DNA of 49,472 nucleotides from UBA7887 sp964408735 (GCA_964408735.1 CAYPAX010000021.1:1-49472), one strand, 5' to 3'. Positions 9,447-20,145 are shown, counted from the first letter of the stretch. Numbers and translations: made by a program. The notes: generated from the sequence alone by a model not told the origin.

Positions 9447-10583
9447 GTGACCGAAGGACCCATCGCCGCCTACCGGCGACGGGTCGCCGCCGAGCACCTG
9501 CACCCGGACCCGGCGCAGGAGCTGGCGGCGGAAAAGCTGCAAGCCCTGCATGGGCGACTGCGCCATTGGCAGCCGACCCAGCGCGGCGGCTGGCGCGACC
9601 GCCTCGGCCTCGGCGGGGGTAACGACAGGCGGCCGCCGCCGCGGGGCCTCTACCTTTATGGCGGGGTCGGTCGCGGCAAGACCATGCTCATGGACCTGTT
9701 CTACGACTCGGCCCCGGTGGAGCGCCGCCGGCGAACCCATTTCCATGCCTTCATGCAGGACGTGCACGCCCGCATCCACGCCTGGCGCACCGCATCGCGC
9801 GAGACCGGGCGCCACAGCGCCGCAGATCCCATTCCGCCGCTGGCGGTGGCGCTTGCCGACAGGGCCTGGCTGCTCTGCTTCGACGAATTCGAAGTGCGCG
9901 ACATCACCGATGCCATGATTCTCGGCCGTCTGTTCGCGGCATTGCTCGATGCCGGCGTGGTGGTCGTCGCCACCTCCAACCGGCCGCCGCGCGAGCTCTA
10001 TCTCGACGGCTTGCAGCGCGACAGCTTTCTGCCTTTCATCGCCCTGCTCGAAGAGCGCTTCGATGTCCTGCACCTCGACGGCCCCAGCGATTACCGCCTT
10101 GCCGGAATGGCCGAGGCCGAGGTCTATTTTACGCCGCTGGGCGAGACGTCCGAGCAGGCCCTCGACGCTGCCTTCGCGCGCCTCGCCGGCGGCGCCCGCA
10201 GCGTGCCCGAGACTCTGCTCGTGCACGGCCGCGAAGTGGTCGTGCCGGCGGCCAATCGCGGCATCGCCCGCTTCGCCTTCGCCGACCTTTGCGAACAGGC
10301 CCTTGGTGCCGCTGACTATCTCGCCATAGCCACGCATTTCCACACCGTGGTGCTGTCCGGCGTGCCCGTTATGGCACCGGAGCAGCGCAACGAGGCGCAC
10401 CGCCTGGCCACTCTGGTCGATATTCTCTACGACCATAACGTCAAGCTGCTGCTCAGCGCCGCCGGACCGCCCGAGGCTCTCTATGCCGGCGGCACAGGCG
10501 CTTTCGAGTTCCGCCGCACCGCCTCGCGCCTGGTCGAGATGCAAAGCGAGGCCTATCTCGCATCCCCCCACCGCCTTGCCTGA
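9447..10583 (+). CDS. zapE: AFG1/ZapE-family cell division ATPase
   Basis: 378 aa with a GTG start 7 nt after mmsA. Walker A is LYGGVGRGKTMLMD with Lys78; Walker B is LLCFDEFEVRDITDAMI; the sensor region VVVVATSNRPPRELY follows. These are the hallmarks of the AFG1/ZapE AAA-like ATPases, which associate with FtsZ in bacteria and with respiratory-complex quality control in mitochondria. The order zapE-mdh-sucCDAB is common in alphaproteobacteria, so the position supports the call. Confidence 0.93.
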   Translation: MTEGPIAAYRRRVAAEHLHPDPAQELAAEKLQALHGRLRHWQPTQRGGWRDRLGLGGGNDRRPPPRGLYLYGGVGRGKTMLMDLFYDSAPVERRRRTHFHAFMQDVHARIHAWRTASRETGRHSAADPIPPLAVALADRAWLLCFDEFEVRDITDAMILGRLFAALLDAGVVVVATSNRPPRELYLDGLQRDSFLPFIALLEERFDVLHLDGPSDYRLAGMAEAEVYFTPLGETSEQALDAAFARLAGGARSVPETLLVHGREVVVPAANRGIARFAFADLCEQALGAADYLAIATHFHTVVLSGVPVMAPEQRNEAHRLATLVDILYDHNVKLLLSAAGPPEALYAGGTGAFEFRRTASRLVEMQSEAYLASPHRLA

Positions 10584-10624
10584 GCTTGCGCCCGTGCTAC
10601 GTTTGGCGCTATGAAGCCCCGGCT

Positions 10625-10638
10625 TTTCGGCGCCGAAA
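10625..10638. promoter_or_regulatory. Perfect 14-bp palindrome in the mdh leader
   Basis: TTTCGGCGCCGAAA is a perfect palindrome lying 4 nt upstream of the mdh ribosome site (AAAGGAG at 10642-10648) and 19 nt before its ATG. It could be an operator or a short RNA hairpin that gates translation. The sequence shows only the symmetry; no function is established. Confidence 0.35.
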
Positions 10639-10656
10639 CACAAAGGAGATTTCGCC

Positions 10657-11703
10657 ATGGCTCGCAACAAGATCGCACTCGTCGGTGCCGGAAATATCGG
10701 TGGCACCCTGGCGCACCTGGCCGGCCTCAAGGAGCTTGGCGATGTGGTGATGTTCGACATCGTCGACGGCCTGCCCCAGGGCAAGAGCCTGGACATTGCC
10801 GAATCCTCTCCCATCGAGGGCTTCGATGCAGCGATGGCGGGCACCAACAGCTATGCCGCGTTGCGCGGCTCGGACGTGGTCATCGTCACCGCCGGCATCG
10901 CCCGCAAGCCCGGCATGAGCCGCGACGATCTTCTCGACATCAACACCAAGGTCATGCAGGCGGTAGGCACGGGCATCAAAAAATACTGCCCCAAGGCGTT
11001 CGTTATCTGCATAACCAATCCGCTTGACGCCATGGTCTGGGCACTGCGCGAAGCGAGCGGCCTGCCGCATAACAAAGTGGTCGGCATGGCCGGCATTCTC
11101 GACTCTGCGCGCTTCCGTTATTTCCTGGCCGAGGAGCTCGATGTCTCGGTCGAGGACGTCAGTGCCTTCGTGTTGGGTGGTCACGGCGACACCATGGTGC
11201 CGCTGGTACGCTATTCGACGGTAGCCGGCATCCCGCTTCCCGACCTCATCAAGATGGGCTGGTTGAGCAAGGCCAAGCTCGACGAGATCGTCCAGCGCAC
11301 CCGCGACGGCGGCGCCGAGATCGTTAGTCTGCTAAAAACGGGCTCGGCCTTCTATGCCCCCGCCTCGTCGGCGATCCAGATGGCCGAAGCCTATCTCCGC
11401 GACAAGAAGCGGGTGCTGCCCTGCGCGGTCCATCTTGACGGCCAATACGGCGTTCGCGGCCTCTATGTCGGTGCGCCGGCGGTGATCGGTGCCGGTGGCG
11501 TCGAGCGTGTCGTGGAGATCACCCTGAACCGGCGCGAACAGGCCCAATTCGACAAATCCGCCGGTGCCGTACGCGAGCTGGTGGAAGTGGTGCGCAAGAT
11601 GATGCGCAAGAGCGCCCGCAGCAAAACCAAGGCGGCAACGCCCCGCCGCCGTGGCGCCAAGGCCAGAACATCTGCGCGAAATCCCCGCTCCCGCAGCAAA
11701 TAG
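10657..11703 (+). CDS. mdh: NAD-dependent malate dehydrogenase with basic C-terminal tail
   Basis: 348 aa; LDH-like bacterial malate dehydrogenases of this type usually have about 320. The dinucleotide motif VGAGNIGGTLAHLAG is at residues 8-22, the substrate arginines lie in RKPGMSRDDLL, Asn in CITNPLDAM, and the catalytic His in LGGHGDTMVPLVRYS. It interconverts malate and oxaloacetate in the TCA cycle. The last 33 residues (from about 316) form an extra tail with about 14 Lys/Arg among Ala, Ser and Pro, absent from typical members. The ribosome site AAAGGAG is 8 nt from the ATG. It precedes sucC by 135 nt. Confidence 0.96.
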   Translation: MARNKIALVGAGNIGGTLAHLAGLKELGDVVMFDIVDGLPQGKSLDIAESSPIEGFDAAMAGTNSYAALRGSDVVIVTAGIARKPGMSRDDLLDINTKVMQAVGTGIKKYCPKAFVICITNPLDAMVWALREASGLPHNKVVGMAGILDSARFRYFLAEELDVSVEDVSAFVLGGHGDTMVPLVRYSTVAGIPLPDLIKMGWLSKAKLDEIVQRTRDGGAEIVSLLKTGSAFYAPASSAIQMAEAYLRDKKRVLPCAVHLDGQYGVRGLYVGAPAVIGAGGVERVVEITLNRREQAQFDKSAGAVRELVEVVRKMMRKSARSKTKAATPRRRGAKARTSARNPRSRSK

Positions 11704-11758
11704 CGTTACCGCAGAGCCACGGTTCGGATCGTCTTTTCGGGCAATATCAGGCAAGACC

Positions 11759-11786
11759 TTGGCCGGCGGGGATAACGTGATACATT
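11759..11786 (+). promoter_or_regulatory. Candidate promoter for sucCDAB
   Basis: TTGGCC at 11759-11764 and TACATT at 11781-11786 are separated by 16 nt in the 135-nt gap between mdh and sucC. Downstream, two copies of CGGGTTTCG (11794-11802, 11814-11822) flank a small stem CGCAG/CTGCG (11801-11815), which may be part of the 5' leader. The match to a sigma-70 promoter is moderate only. Confidence 0.3.
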
Positions 11787-11838
11787 CCGAACACGGGTTT
11801 CGCAGCGCTACTGCGGGTTTCGACAACGGAAGTGCGTC

Positions 11839-13011
11839 ATGAATATCCACGAATATCAGGCCAAGGCATTGCTCGCTAAGTATGGCGTGGCCGTGCCAAA
11901 CGGCAAAGTCGCCTACACGCCGCTTGAGGCAGAGGAAGCCGCGCAAGCGCTGGGCGGCTCCGTCTGGGTGGTCAAGGCACAGATTCACGCCGGTGGCCGC
12001 GGCAAGGGCGGCGGCGTCAAGGTCACCAAGTCCATCGACGAGGTGGTCGCGGCGGCGAAGACCATGATCGGCATGAATCTGGTCACCCACCAGACCGGGC
12101 CGGCAGGCAAGGAAGTCAAACGCATCTACGTCGAGGAGGGCTGCGATATTGCTCGCGAGCTCTATCTCGGCGTCCTGCTCGACCGTGCCTCAAGCCGTGT
12201 CACCATCATGGCCTCGACAGAAGGCGGCATGGATATCGAGGAGGTGGCGGCAAGCACGCCTGAGAAGATCATCCGCATCACCATCGACCCGGCCAGCGGC
12301 CTGCAGCCGTTCCACGCCCGCCGTCTCGCTTTCGGACTCGGCCTCGAAGGGCGCCAGGTCTCGTCCGCGGTCAAGTTCCTCACCGCCATCTACAAGGCCT
12401 ATCTGGAGACCGATGCCAGCCTTATCGAGATCAATCCGCTGGTGGTCACTGGTGCCGGCGAGGTGCTGGCGCTCGACGCCAAGATGAACTTCGACGACAA
12501 CGCGCTCTATCGCCAGGCGGACATCGCCGACCTGCGCGACGAGAGCGAGGAGGACCCGCGCGAGCTGGCCGCCGCGCGCCACGACCTCAACTACATCAAG
12601 CTCGACGGCAATATCGGCTGCATGGTCAACGGCGCCGGCCTTGCCATGGCGACGATGGACATCATCAAGCTGCATGGCGGCGAGCCGGCGAACTTCCTCG
12701 ATGTCGGCGGCGGCGCCACCGGCGAGCGGGTGACCGAGGCTTTCAAGATCATCCTCTCCGACCCGGACGTCGATGGCGTGCTGGTGAACATCTTCGGCGG
12801 CATCATGCGCTGCGACGTCATTGCCGAGGGCATTGTCGGCGCCGCCCGCACGGTCAGCCTGCACGTGCCGCTCGTGGTGCGCCTCGAAGGCACCAACGTC
12901 GATCTCGGCAAGAAGATCTTGGCCGATTCGGGCCTGCCCATCATTTCCGCCAACGATCTCGGCGATGCCGCCGAGAAGATGGTTCATGCGGTGAAGGAAG
13001 CTGCGCGATGA
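11839..13011 (+). CDS. sucC: Succinate-CoA ligase (ADP-forming) beta subunit
   Basis: 390 aa. The N-terminal MNIHEYQAKALLAKYGVAVP and the ATP-grasp elements WVVKAQIHAGGRGKGGGVK, EINPLVVT, LDAKMNFDDNALYR, GCMVNGAGLAMATMD and VNIFGGIMRCDVIAEG are all intact. With SucD it makes ATP (or GTP) and succinate from succinyl-CoA. GGAAG lies upstream of the ATG. Its stop overlaps the sucD start by 4 nt. Confidence 0.97.
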   Translation: MNIHEYQAKALLAKYGVAVPNGKVAYTPLEAEEAAQALGGSVWVVKAQIHAGGRGKGGGVKVTKSIDEVVAAAKTMIGMNLVTHQTGPAGKEVKRIYVEEGCDIARELYLGVLLDRASSRVTIMASTEGGMDIEEVAASTPEKIIRITIDPASGLQPFHARRLAFGLGLEGRQVSSAVKFLTAIYKAYLETDASLIEINPLVVTGAGEVLALDAKMNFDDNALYRQADIADLRDESEEDPRELAAARHDLNYIKLDGNIGCMVNGAGLAMATMDIIKLHGGEPANFLDVGGGATGERVTEAFKIILSDPDVDGVLVNIFGGIMRCDVIAEGIVGAARTVSLHVPLVVRLEGTNVDLGKKILADSGLPIISANDLGDAAEKMVHAVKEAAR

Positions 13012-13883
13012 CAGTCCTCGTCGATGCCGAGACCAAGGTGATCTGCCAGGGCTTCACGGGCCGCCAGGGCACCTTCCATTCCGAACAGGCGATCGCCTAC
13101 GGCACCCGCATGGTGGGTGGCGTGACCCCCGGCAAGGGTGGCAGCACGCATCTCGACCTGCCGGTCTTCGACACCACCTACGAGGCGGTCGCGGAGACCG
13201 GCGCCGATGCCAGCGTCATCTATGTGCCGCCGCCCTTTGCCGCCGACGCCATCTTCGAGGCCGTCGATGCCGGCGTGGCGCTGGTGGTCTGCATCACCGA
13301 GGGCATTCCGGTGTCGGACATGGTGCGCGTCAAGCGCCTGTTGCGAAATTCCAGCACCCGCCTGATCGGCCCCAACTGCCCCGGCATCATCACGCCGGAT
13401 GCCTGCAAGATCGGCATCATGCCGGGCCACATCCATTCGCCGGGGCGCATCGGCATCGTTTCGCGCTCGGGCACGCTGACCTACGAGGCGGTGGCCCAGA
13501 CCACTGCCGTCGGGCTTGGCCAGAGCACCTGCATCGGCATTGGCGGCGATCCGGTCAACGGCACCAATTTCATCGATTGCCTGGATCTTTTTCTGGCCGA
13601 CCCCGGCACCGAGGGCATCGTCATGATCGGCGAGATCGGCGGCAGCGCCGAGGAAGAGGCGGCGGAATTCCTCACCGCCTCCAAGGTCAAGAAGCCCGTG
13701 GTCGGCTTCATCGCCGGGCTGACGGCACCGCCGGGCCGGCGCATGGGCCATGCCGGAGCAATCATTGCCGGCGGCAAGGGCGGTGCCGGCGAGAAGATCG
13801 AGGTCTTGAAGTCGGCCGGCGTGGTGGTCGCCGATTCGCCGGCAAGCCTCGGCACCACCATGTTGGAAGTAATGCAAGGGTAA
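13008..13883 (+). CDS. sucD: Succinate-CoA ligase alpha subunit
   Basis: 291 aa. The CoA-binding Rossmann domain has VICQGFTGRQGTFHSEQAI and GGVTPGKGGSTHLDLPVF; SRSGTLTYEA follows; the phosphorylated histidine is in RRMGHAGAIIAGG near residue 247. It partners SucC and overlaps it (ATGA). 22 nt separate it from sucA, so the succinyl-CoA ligase and 2-oxoglutarate dehydrogenase genes are probably co-transcribed. Confidence 0.97.
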   Translation: MTVLVDAETKVICQGFTGRQGTFHSEQAIAYGTRMVGGVTPGKGGSTHLDLPVFDTTYEAVAETGADASVIYVPPPFAADAIFEAVDAGVALVVCITEGIPVSDMVRVKRLLRNSSTRLIGPNCPGIITPDACKIGIMPGHIHSPGRIGIVSRSGTLTYEAVAQTTAVGLGQSTCIGIGGDPVNGTNFIDCLDLFLADPGTEGIVMIGEIGGSAEEEAAEFLTASKVKKPVVGFIAGLTAPPGRRMGHAGAIIAGGKGGAGEKIEVLKSAGVVVADSPASLGTTMLEVMQG

Positions 13884-13905
13884 CTGCCGCAGATCGGAGC
13901 GAAAG

Positions 13906-16745
13906 ATGGCCGGCCAACTCGACGACCTGACTTTCCTATCCGGCGCCAATATCGGTTTCATCGAGGCGCTTTACGAACACTACCGCACCGATCCGGCGGC
14001 GGTGGATCCGAGCTGGCGGGATTTCTTCAGCGAGCTCGACCGCGAGCCGGCGGCCCTGACCGCGGCAACGCCCGAGGCCGGCGGCCTCGACCTGGCGGCG
14101 GCGCAGTCGCTGACCCGTGACTCCTTGCGGGTGCTGATGATGATCCGGGCCTATCGCGTGCGCGGGCATCTTATTGCCAATCTCGATCCGTTGGGACTCG
14201 ACGCCGAGAAGCATCATCCCGAGCTCGATCCCGCGACTTACGGCTTCAGCGACGCCGACTACGACCGCAGCTTCTTCATCGACGGCGTGCTCGGGCACGA
14301 GACCGCCACCTTGCGCGAGATCCTGCACATCCTGAAGCGGGTCTATTGCGCCAAGACCGGCGTCGAGTTCATGCACATCCAGTATCCGGCCGAGAAGGCT
14401 TGGATTCAGCAGCGCGTCGAGAACACCGTCGATCAGCCGCCTTTCACGGCGCCGGAGAAGCTCGACATCCTGCGCGAGCTCGAGGTGGCGGAGGGCTTCG
14501 AGCGCTTCCTGCATGTCAAGTTTCCCGGCACCAAGCGCTTCTCCATCGAGGGCGCGGACAGTGTCGTTGCCGCCATCGAGACCATCATCCGCCGCTCTGC
14601 CGCCCATGGTGTCGAGGAGGTGGTGCTCGGCATGCCCCATCGCGGCCGGCTGAATGTGCTGACCTCGATCATGGGTAAGTCCTATGTGCACATGTTCTCG
14701 GAGTTCCAGGGCGAATCCGCCAAACCCGAGGACGTGCAGGGCTCGGGCGACGTCAAATATCATCTCGGCACGACCTCGGACCGCACCCTGCCGGACGGCA
14801 ACAATATCCATCTCTCGATGACCGCCAATCCCTCACACCTCGAGGCGGTCAACCCGGTGGTCTCGGGCCGTGTGCGTGCCAAGCAGACATTGGCGGGCGA
14901 TACCGAGCGCAAGCGCATCACCGCCATCCTGATGCATGGCGACGCCGCCTTTGCCGGCCAGGGCATGGTGGCCGAAACCCTCGGCATGTCGGAGCTCAGA
15001 GGCCATCGCACCGGCGGCACGCTGCATGTCATCGTCAACAACCAGATCGGGTTTACCACCAGCCCGCGCTTCTCGCGCTCGTCGCCCTATCCCTCCGACG
15101 TCGCCAAGATGATCCAGGCGCCGATCATTCACGTCAACGGCGACGATCCCGAATCGGTCGTCAGCGCCGCCGCCTTCGCCGCCGATTTCCGCCACGAATT
15201 CGGCCGCGACGTGGTGCTCGACATCTTCTGTTACCGCCGCCACGGCCATAACGAAGGCGACGAGCCTTCCTTCACCCAGCCCGACATGTATCGCCGCATC
15301 GCCGAGCTGCCGACGGCGCGTCAGCTTTATGCCGAGCGCCTGATCAGCGAGGGCGTGCTGACGCCGAAAGAGGCGGAGAGCCGCCGCGCCGCCTTCAACG
15401 ACGAGCTTGAAGAGGCTTTTGAGAGCGGCAAGTCGTACAAGCCGACCAAGGCCGATTGGCTGGAAGGCATGTGGACCGGATTGGAGCAGGCGCCGGCAGG
15501 CGACCGCCGCGGCAAGACCGCCGTCAAGATGGAGACCCTGCGCGAGCTCGGCCACGCGCTCTCGGCGCGTCCCGAGGAGCCTTTCAACCTGCACCGCAAG
15601 ATCGGCCGCTTTCTCGACCAGCGCCGCAACTGTATCGATACCGGCGAGGGTATCGACTGGGCGACGGCAGAGGCGCTGGCCTTCGGCAGCCTGCTGCTCG
15701 ATGGTCACGACGTGCGCCTGAGCGGCCAGGACTCGGCCCGCGGCACCTTCTCGCAACGCCATTCGGTGCTCGTCGACCAGAAAGTCGAGTCGCGCCGCCG
15801 CATCCCGCTCAACCACCTTGCCGAGAGCCAGGCCCATTACGAGATCACCGACAGCATGCTCTCGGAAGCGGCGGTCCTCGGCTTCGAATACGGCTACAGC
15901 CTGTCCGATCCCAACACGCTGATCCTCTGGGAGGCCCAGTTCGGCGACTTCGCCAATGGCGCCCAGGTCATCATCGACCAGTTCATCGCGGCGGGCGAGA
16001 GCAAGTGGCTGCGCATGTCGGGCCTGGTCTTGCTGCTGCCCCATGGCTATGAGGGGCAGGGCCCGGAGCATAGCTCGGCGCGCCTGGAGCGCTTCCTCCA
16101 GCTGTTCGGCGACGACAATATCCAGGTCATCAACTGCACCTCGCCGGCGAATTATTTCCACGCCTTGCGGCGCCAGATCCACCGCAAGTTCCGCAAGCCC
16201 CTGATCGTCATGACGCCGAAGTCGCTGCTGCGCCACAAGCGCGCGGTCTCGCCGCTGGCCGAGATGGGGCCGGGATCGGGCTTCCATCGCGTGCTCGGCG
16301 AGAGCGAGCGCCTGGTGGCGCGCAGCAAGGTCAATCGGGTCGTGCTGTGCTCCGGCAAGGTCTATTTCGACCTGCTGGAGGAGCGTGAGGCGCGTGATAT
16401 CCGCGACATCGCCATCCTGCGCCTGGAGCAGATCGCACCCTTCCCGGAGGAGGCGCTGGCGGAGGAGCTCGAGAAATATCCCAAGGCCGAGGTGGTGTGG
16501 TGCCAGGAAGAGCCCAAGAACATGGGTGCCTGGACCTTCGTCGCACCGCGCATCGAGGATCTGCTCGGCCGGCTCAAGGTCGCCGCCGAGCGGCCAAGTT
16601 TCGCCGGCCGGCCGGAATCGGCATCGACGGCCGTCGGCGTCATTCGCGGTCACAATCGTGAGCAGGCGAAACTTGTCAACGAAGCACTGGAACATAAGCA
16701 GAGGCGAGCCGGAGACTCTCGCCGCGGACGGGGAGCGAAACGGAA

Positions 16746-16749
<4 letters not shown>
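13906..16749 (+). CDS. sucA: 2-oxoglutarate dehydrogenase E1 component
   Basis: 947 aa, of normal length. The N-terminal FLSGANIGFIEALYEHYRTD and WRDFFSEL are typical of the E1o leader that contacts the complex. VVLGMPHRGRLNVLTSIMGK, MHGDAAFAGQGMVAETLGMS with the thiamine diphosphate motif, RFSRSSPYPSDVAKMIQAPI, and the C-terminal WCQEEPKNMGAW are intact. It decarboxylates 2-oxoglutarate and succinylates the lipoyl group of SucB. Its stop overlaps the sucB start. Confidence 0.98.
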
Positions 16750-17987
<1,238 letters not shown>

Positions 17988-18011
17988 CTCTAAAGCCCTT
18001 GGGAGGGAACA

Positions 18012-19421
18012 ATGGCCGACGCATTTGATGTTGTGGTGATCGGCGGCGGACCCGGCGGTTACGTGGCCGCCATCGCTGCCGCCCAGGCCGGGCTCAAGGT
18101 GGCTTGCGTGGAGGCGCGCGAGGCCCTCGGCGGCACCTGTCTCAATGTCGGCTGTATTCCGTCCAAGACCCTGCTGCACTGGTCGGAGCGCTACGCCGAG
18201 GCGGCCAACGACTTCGCCACGCACGGCATCAAGGTCGGCAAGCTGGAGCTCGACCTCAAGGCCATGCTCGCCAACAAGGAGAAGGTGGTCGACGGCTTCA
18301 CCGCAGGCATCGCCTTCCTGTTCAAGAAGAACAAGGTCGAATCGGTGCATGGCGAGGCCAAGCTGATGGCTGCCGACAAGGTCGCTGTGGCCCTGGCGGA
18401 TGGGGGTGAGCGCGAGCTCAACGCCAAGAATGTCATTATCGCTACCGGCTCGGTGCCGAGCGAGCTGCCCGACGTGCCGATCGACGAAAAGCGAATCGTC
18501 TCGTCCACCGGCGCACTGTCGCTGGCCAAGGTGCCGAAGCACCTGGTGGTGGTCGGCGGCGGCTATATCGGCCTGGAGCTCGGCTCGGTCTGGCGCCGCC
18601 TCGGTGCGGATGTCACCGTCGTCGAGTTTCTCGACCGCATCGTGCCGACCATGGACAACGACCTTGCCAAGCTGTTCCGCCGCGAGCTTTCGAAACAGGG
18701 CTTCAAGTTCAAGCTATCCACTAAGGTCGCGGCAGCCAAGGCCACGTCTCGCGGCGTCACCCTGACGCTGGAGCCAGCGGCCGGCGGCGAGGCTGAGACC
18801 ATGAAGGCCGACGCGGTGCTGGTGGCGGTCGGGCGGCGGCCATTTGCCGACGGCCTCGGCCTCGACGCGGTGGGCGTCGCCCAGGACGCCCGCGGCATGG
18901 TCGTGGTCGACGATCGCTACCGTACCAATCTGGCAGGCGTCTATGCCATCGGCGATGTCGTCGCCGGGCCGATGCTGGCCCACAAGGCCTCGTTCGAGGG
19001 CATCGCAGTGGCCGAGACCATCGCCGGTGGTCATGGCACCATGAACCGCGATGTCATCCCGGCCGTGGTCTACACCCAGCCGGAGGTGGCATGGGTCGGG
19101 CGCACCGAGCAGGAGCTGAAGGAGGACGGCGTCGCCTTCAAGAAGGGCAACTTCCCCTTTACCGCCAACAGCCGCGCCAAGACCATCGGCCAGACCGCGG
19201 GCGTCGCCAAGGTGCTGGCGGATGCCGAGAGCGACCGCGTGCTCGGCGTCCACATCATGTCGGCCGATGCCGGCTCGCTGATCGCCGAAGCCGCCGCAGT
19301 GATGGAATTCGGCGGCTCGTCCGAAGACATAGCCCGCATCTGCCACGCCCACCCGACCTTGAGCGAAGGCGTCATGGAAGCCGCCTCGCTAGCCGCCTTC
19401 GGCAAGACGATTCATATGTAA
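18012..19421 (+). CDS. lpd: Dihydrolipoyl dehydrogenase (E3)
   Basis: 469 aa. FAD-binding VVIGGGPGGYVAAIAAAQ is at the N-terminus; the redox disulfide is Cys43/Cys48 in GGTCLNVGCIPSKTLL; the NAD-binding VVVGGGYIGLELGSVWRRLG follows; and the C-terminal dimer-interface HAHPTLSE supplies the catalytic His-Glu. It reoxidises lipoamide on SucB. It ends the suc operon; the hairpin just downstream (19431-19458) lies between it and a convergent small gene and may stop both. Confidence 0.97.
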   Translation: MADAFDVVVIGGGPGGYVAAIAAAQAGLKVACVEAREALGGTCLNVGCIPSKTLLHWSERYAEAANDFATHGIKVGKLELDLKAMLANKEKVVDGFTAGIAFLFKKNKVESVHGEAKLMAADKVAVALADGGERELNAKNVIIATGSVPSELPDVPIDEKRIVSSTGALSLAKVPKHLVVVGGGYIGLELGSVWRRLGADVTVVEFLDRIVPTMDNDLAKLFRRELSKQGFKFKLSTKVAAAKATSRGVTLTLEPAAGGEAETMKADAVLVAVGRRPFADGLGLDAVGVAQDARGMVVVDDRYRTNLAGVYAIGDVVAGPMLAHKASFEGIAVAETIAGGHGTMNRDVIPAVVYTQPEVAWVGRTEQELKEDGVAFKKGNFPFTANSRAKTIGQTAGVAKVLADAESDRVLGVHIMSADAGSLIAEAAAVMEFGGSSEDIARICHAHPTLSEGVMEAASLAAFGKTIHM

Positions 19422-19458
19422 AAAGAAGAAGAGCCGGCCCTGGGGAGGGGACCGGCTC
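19421..19458 (-). terminator. Terminator of small secreted-protein unit 1 (shared with lpd)
   Basis: A perfect 7-bp stem GAGCCGG/CCGGCTC (19431-19437 and 19452-19458) with a 14-nt loop. On the minus strand it runs into TTCTTCTTTT, a proper terminator for the small gene at 19495-19635. On the plus strand it may also stop lpd, though the T-run there is weak. The loop shares its GGGGAGGGGA-like core with the terminators of units 2 and 3. Confidence 0.7.
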
Positions 19459-19494
19459 CGGCTTCTGTGTGTGTGGCTCGGGTGTGGTTGGGTC

Positions 19495-19635
19495 TCAGCG
19501 GCCGATGTCAGAAGTGGCGCCTATGGCATCGGCGTCGGCATAGATGTCGGTTAGGAGCTTTGCCTGGCTGGTGCTGGCAATGGCGCTGGCCAGAATTAGT
19601 GCGGCTACGACGAGGTAGATGCGGGGAGCGTACAT
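19495..19635 (-). CDS. Small secreted protein, unit 1 (short paralogue, 46 aa)
   Basis: A 46-aa protein starting at 19635 (MYAPRIYLVVAAL...). Residues 1-25 look like a Sec signal peptide ending SQA, leaving a mature peptide of about 21 residues, KLLTDIYADADAIGATSDIG plus Arg. The start context GACACACCATG matches the two larger paralogues, as do the upstream leader and CRP-like site. Compared with them it keeps the signal peptide, the TD(I/V) after it and the final 12 residues (xDxIGxxxDxGx), but lacks the roughly 55 residues between. It could be a shortened working paralogue or a decaying copy. No function is recognised. Confidence 0.6.
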   Translation of the reverse strand: MYAPRIYLVVAALILASAIASTSQAKLLTDIYADADAIGATSDIGR

Positions 19636-19744
19636 GGTGTGTCTCGTTCGTTTCGCAAAGGTTCAGGCGCGGGGTGGCGTCCTTCGATGAACAAAGCTTC
19701 GCAAATTTTCGCTAAATGCACAGCGAAGCCCTTCACACCATTCG

Positions 19745-19760
19745 AGTGATGTAGTTCACA
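19745..19760. promoter_or_regulatory. CRP/FNR-like palindrome upstream of unit 1
   Basis: AGTGA-N6-TCACA, one mismatch from the TGTGA-N6-TCACA consensus of CRP-type regulators. Its centre is 118 nt upstream of the unit 1 ATG, exactly as in units 2 and 3. Binding is inferred from the match alone. Confidence 0.45.
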
Positions 19761-19773
19761 GCTGCTTTCCGAT

Positions 19774-19820
19774 CGGAAAAAGAAAACGGAGCCGACCCAG
19801 GGAGGGGAGACCGGCTCCGT
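19774..19820 (-). terminator. Terminator of small secreted-protein unit 2
   Basis: A perfect 9-bp stem ACGGAGCCG/CGGCTCCGT (19786-19794 and 19812-19820) with a 17-nt loop is followed on the minus strand by TTTCTTTTTCC. It lies 31 nt past the stop of the 97-aa gene, with nothing else reading into it. Confidence 0.8.
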
Positions 19821-19851
19821 CGTCTGCGTGTGGCTCAGGCGTGGCTGGGTC

Positions 19852-20145
19852 TCAGCTGCCGAAGTCCGCGAAAGTGCCGATGCTGTCGGTGCGGCCGCGG
19901 CCGGTCTGCGGCGCGGCGACCACGTAGGGGCGATCGGCACTGGTGTTGAAGGCGGCATTGCCGGCCGGCACGTTGGCGGTGGCACGGCCCGGCATCGGGG
20001 CCTCGGCAACCACTACCGCGTAGGTCGCGGCGGCGTATGCGGGCGTGACGTCGGCGCGGTGATTGACGTCGGTGACGGGCTGGGCCTGGGCGGCGCTGGC
20101 AAAGATAACGGCGGCGGCGGCGAGGGCGATGCGGGAAGCGGTCAT
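19852..20145 (-). CDS. Small secreted protein, unit 2 (97 aa), unknown family
   Basis: 97 aa from the ATG at 20145 (MTASRIALAAAAVIFASA). A signal peptide ends at AQA before QPVTDVN, leaving about 73 mature residues without cysteines. The conserved core includes the segment ATYAVVVAEAPMPGRATANV, then PAGNAAFNTSADRPYVVAAP, QTGRGRTDSIG and a terminal DFGS. I chose this ATG over one 7 codons upstream because the AAGAAAGAG ribosome site and the ACACCATG context are shared by all three units. It is very similar to unit 3. I do not recognise the family; an abundant periplasmic or exported small protein is a guess. Confidence 0.75.
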   Translation of the reverse strand: MTASRIALAAAAVIFASAAQAQPVTDVNHRADVTPAYAAATYAVVVAEAPMPGRATANVPAGNAAFNTSADRPYVVAAPQTGRGRTDSIGTFADFGS

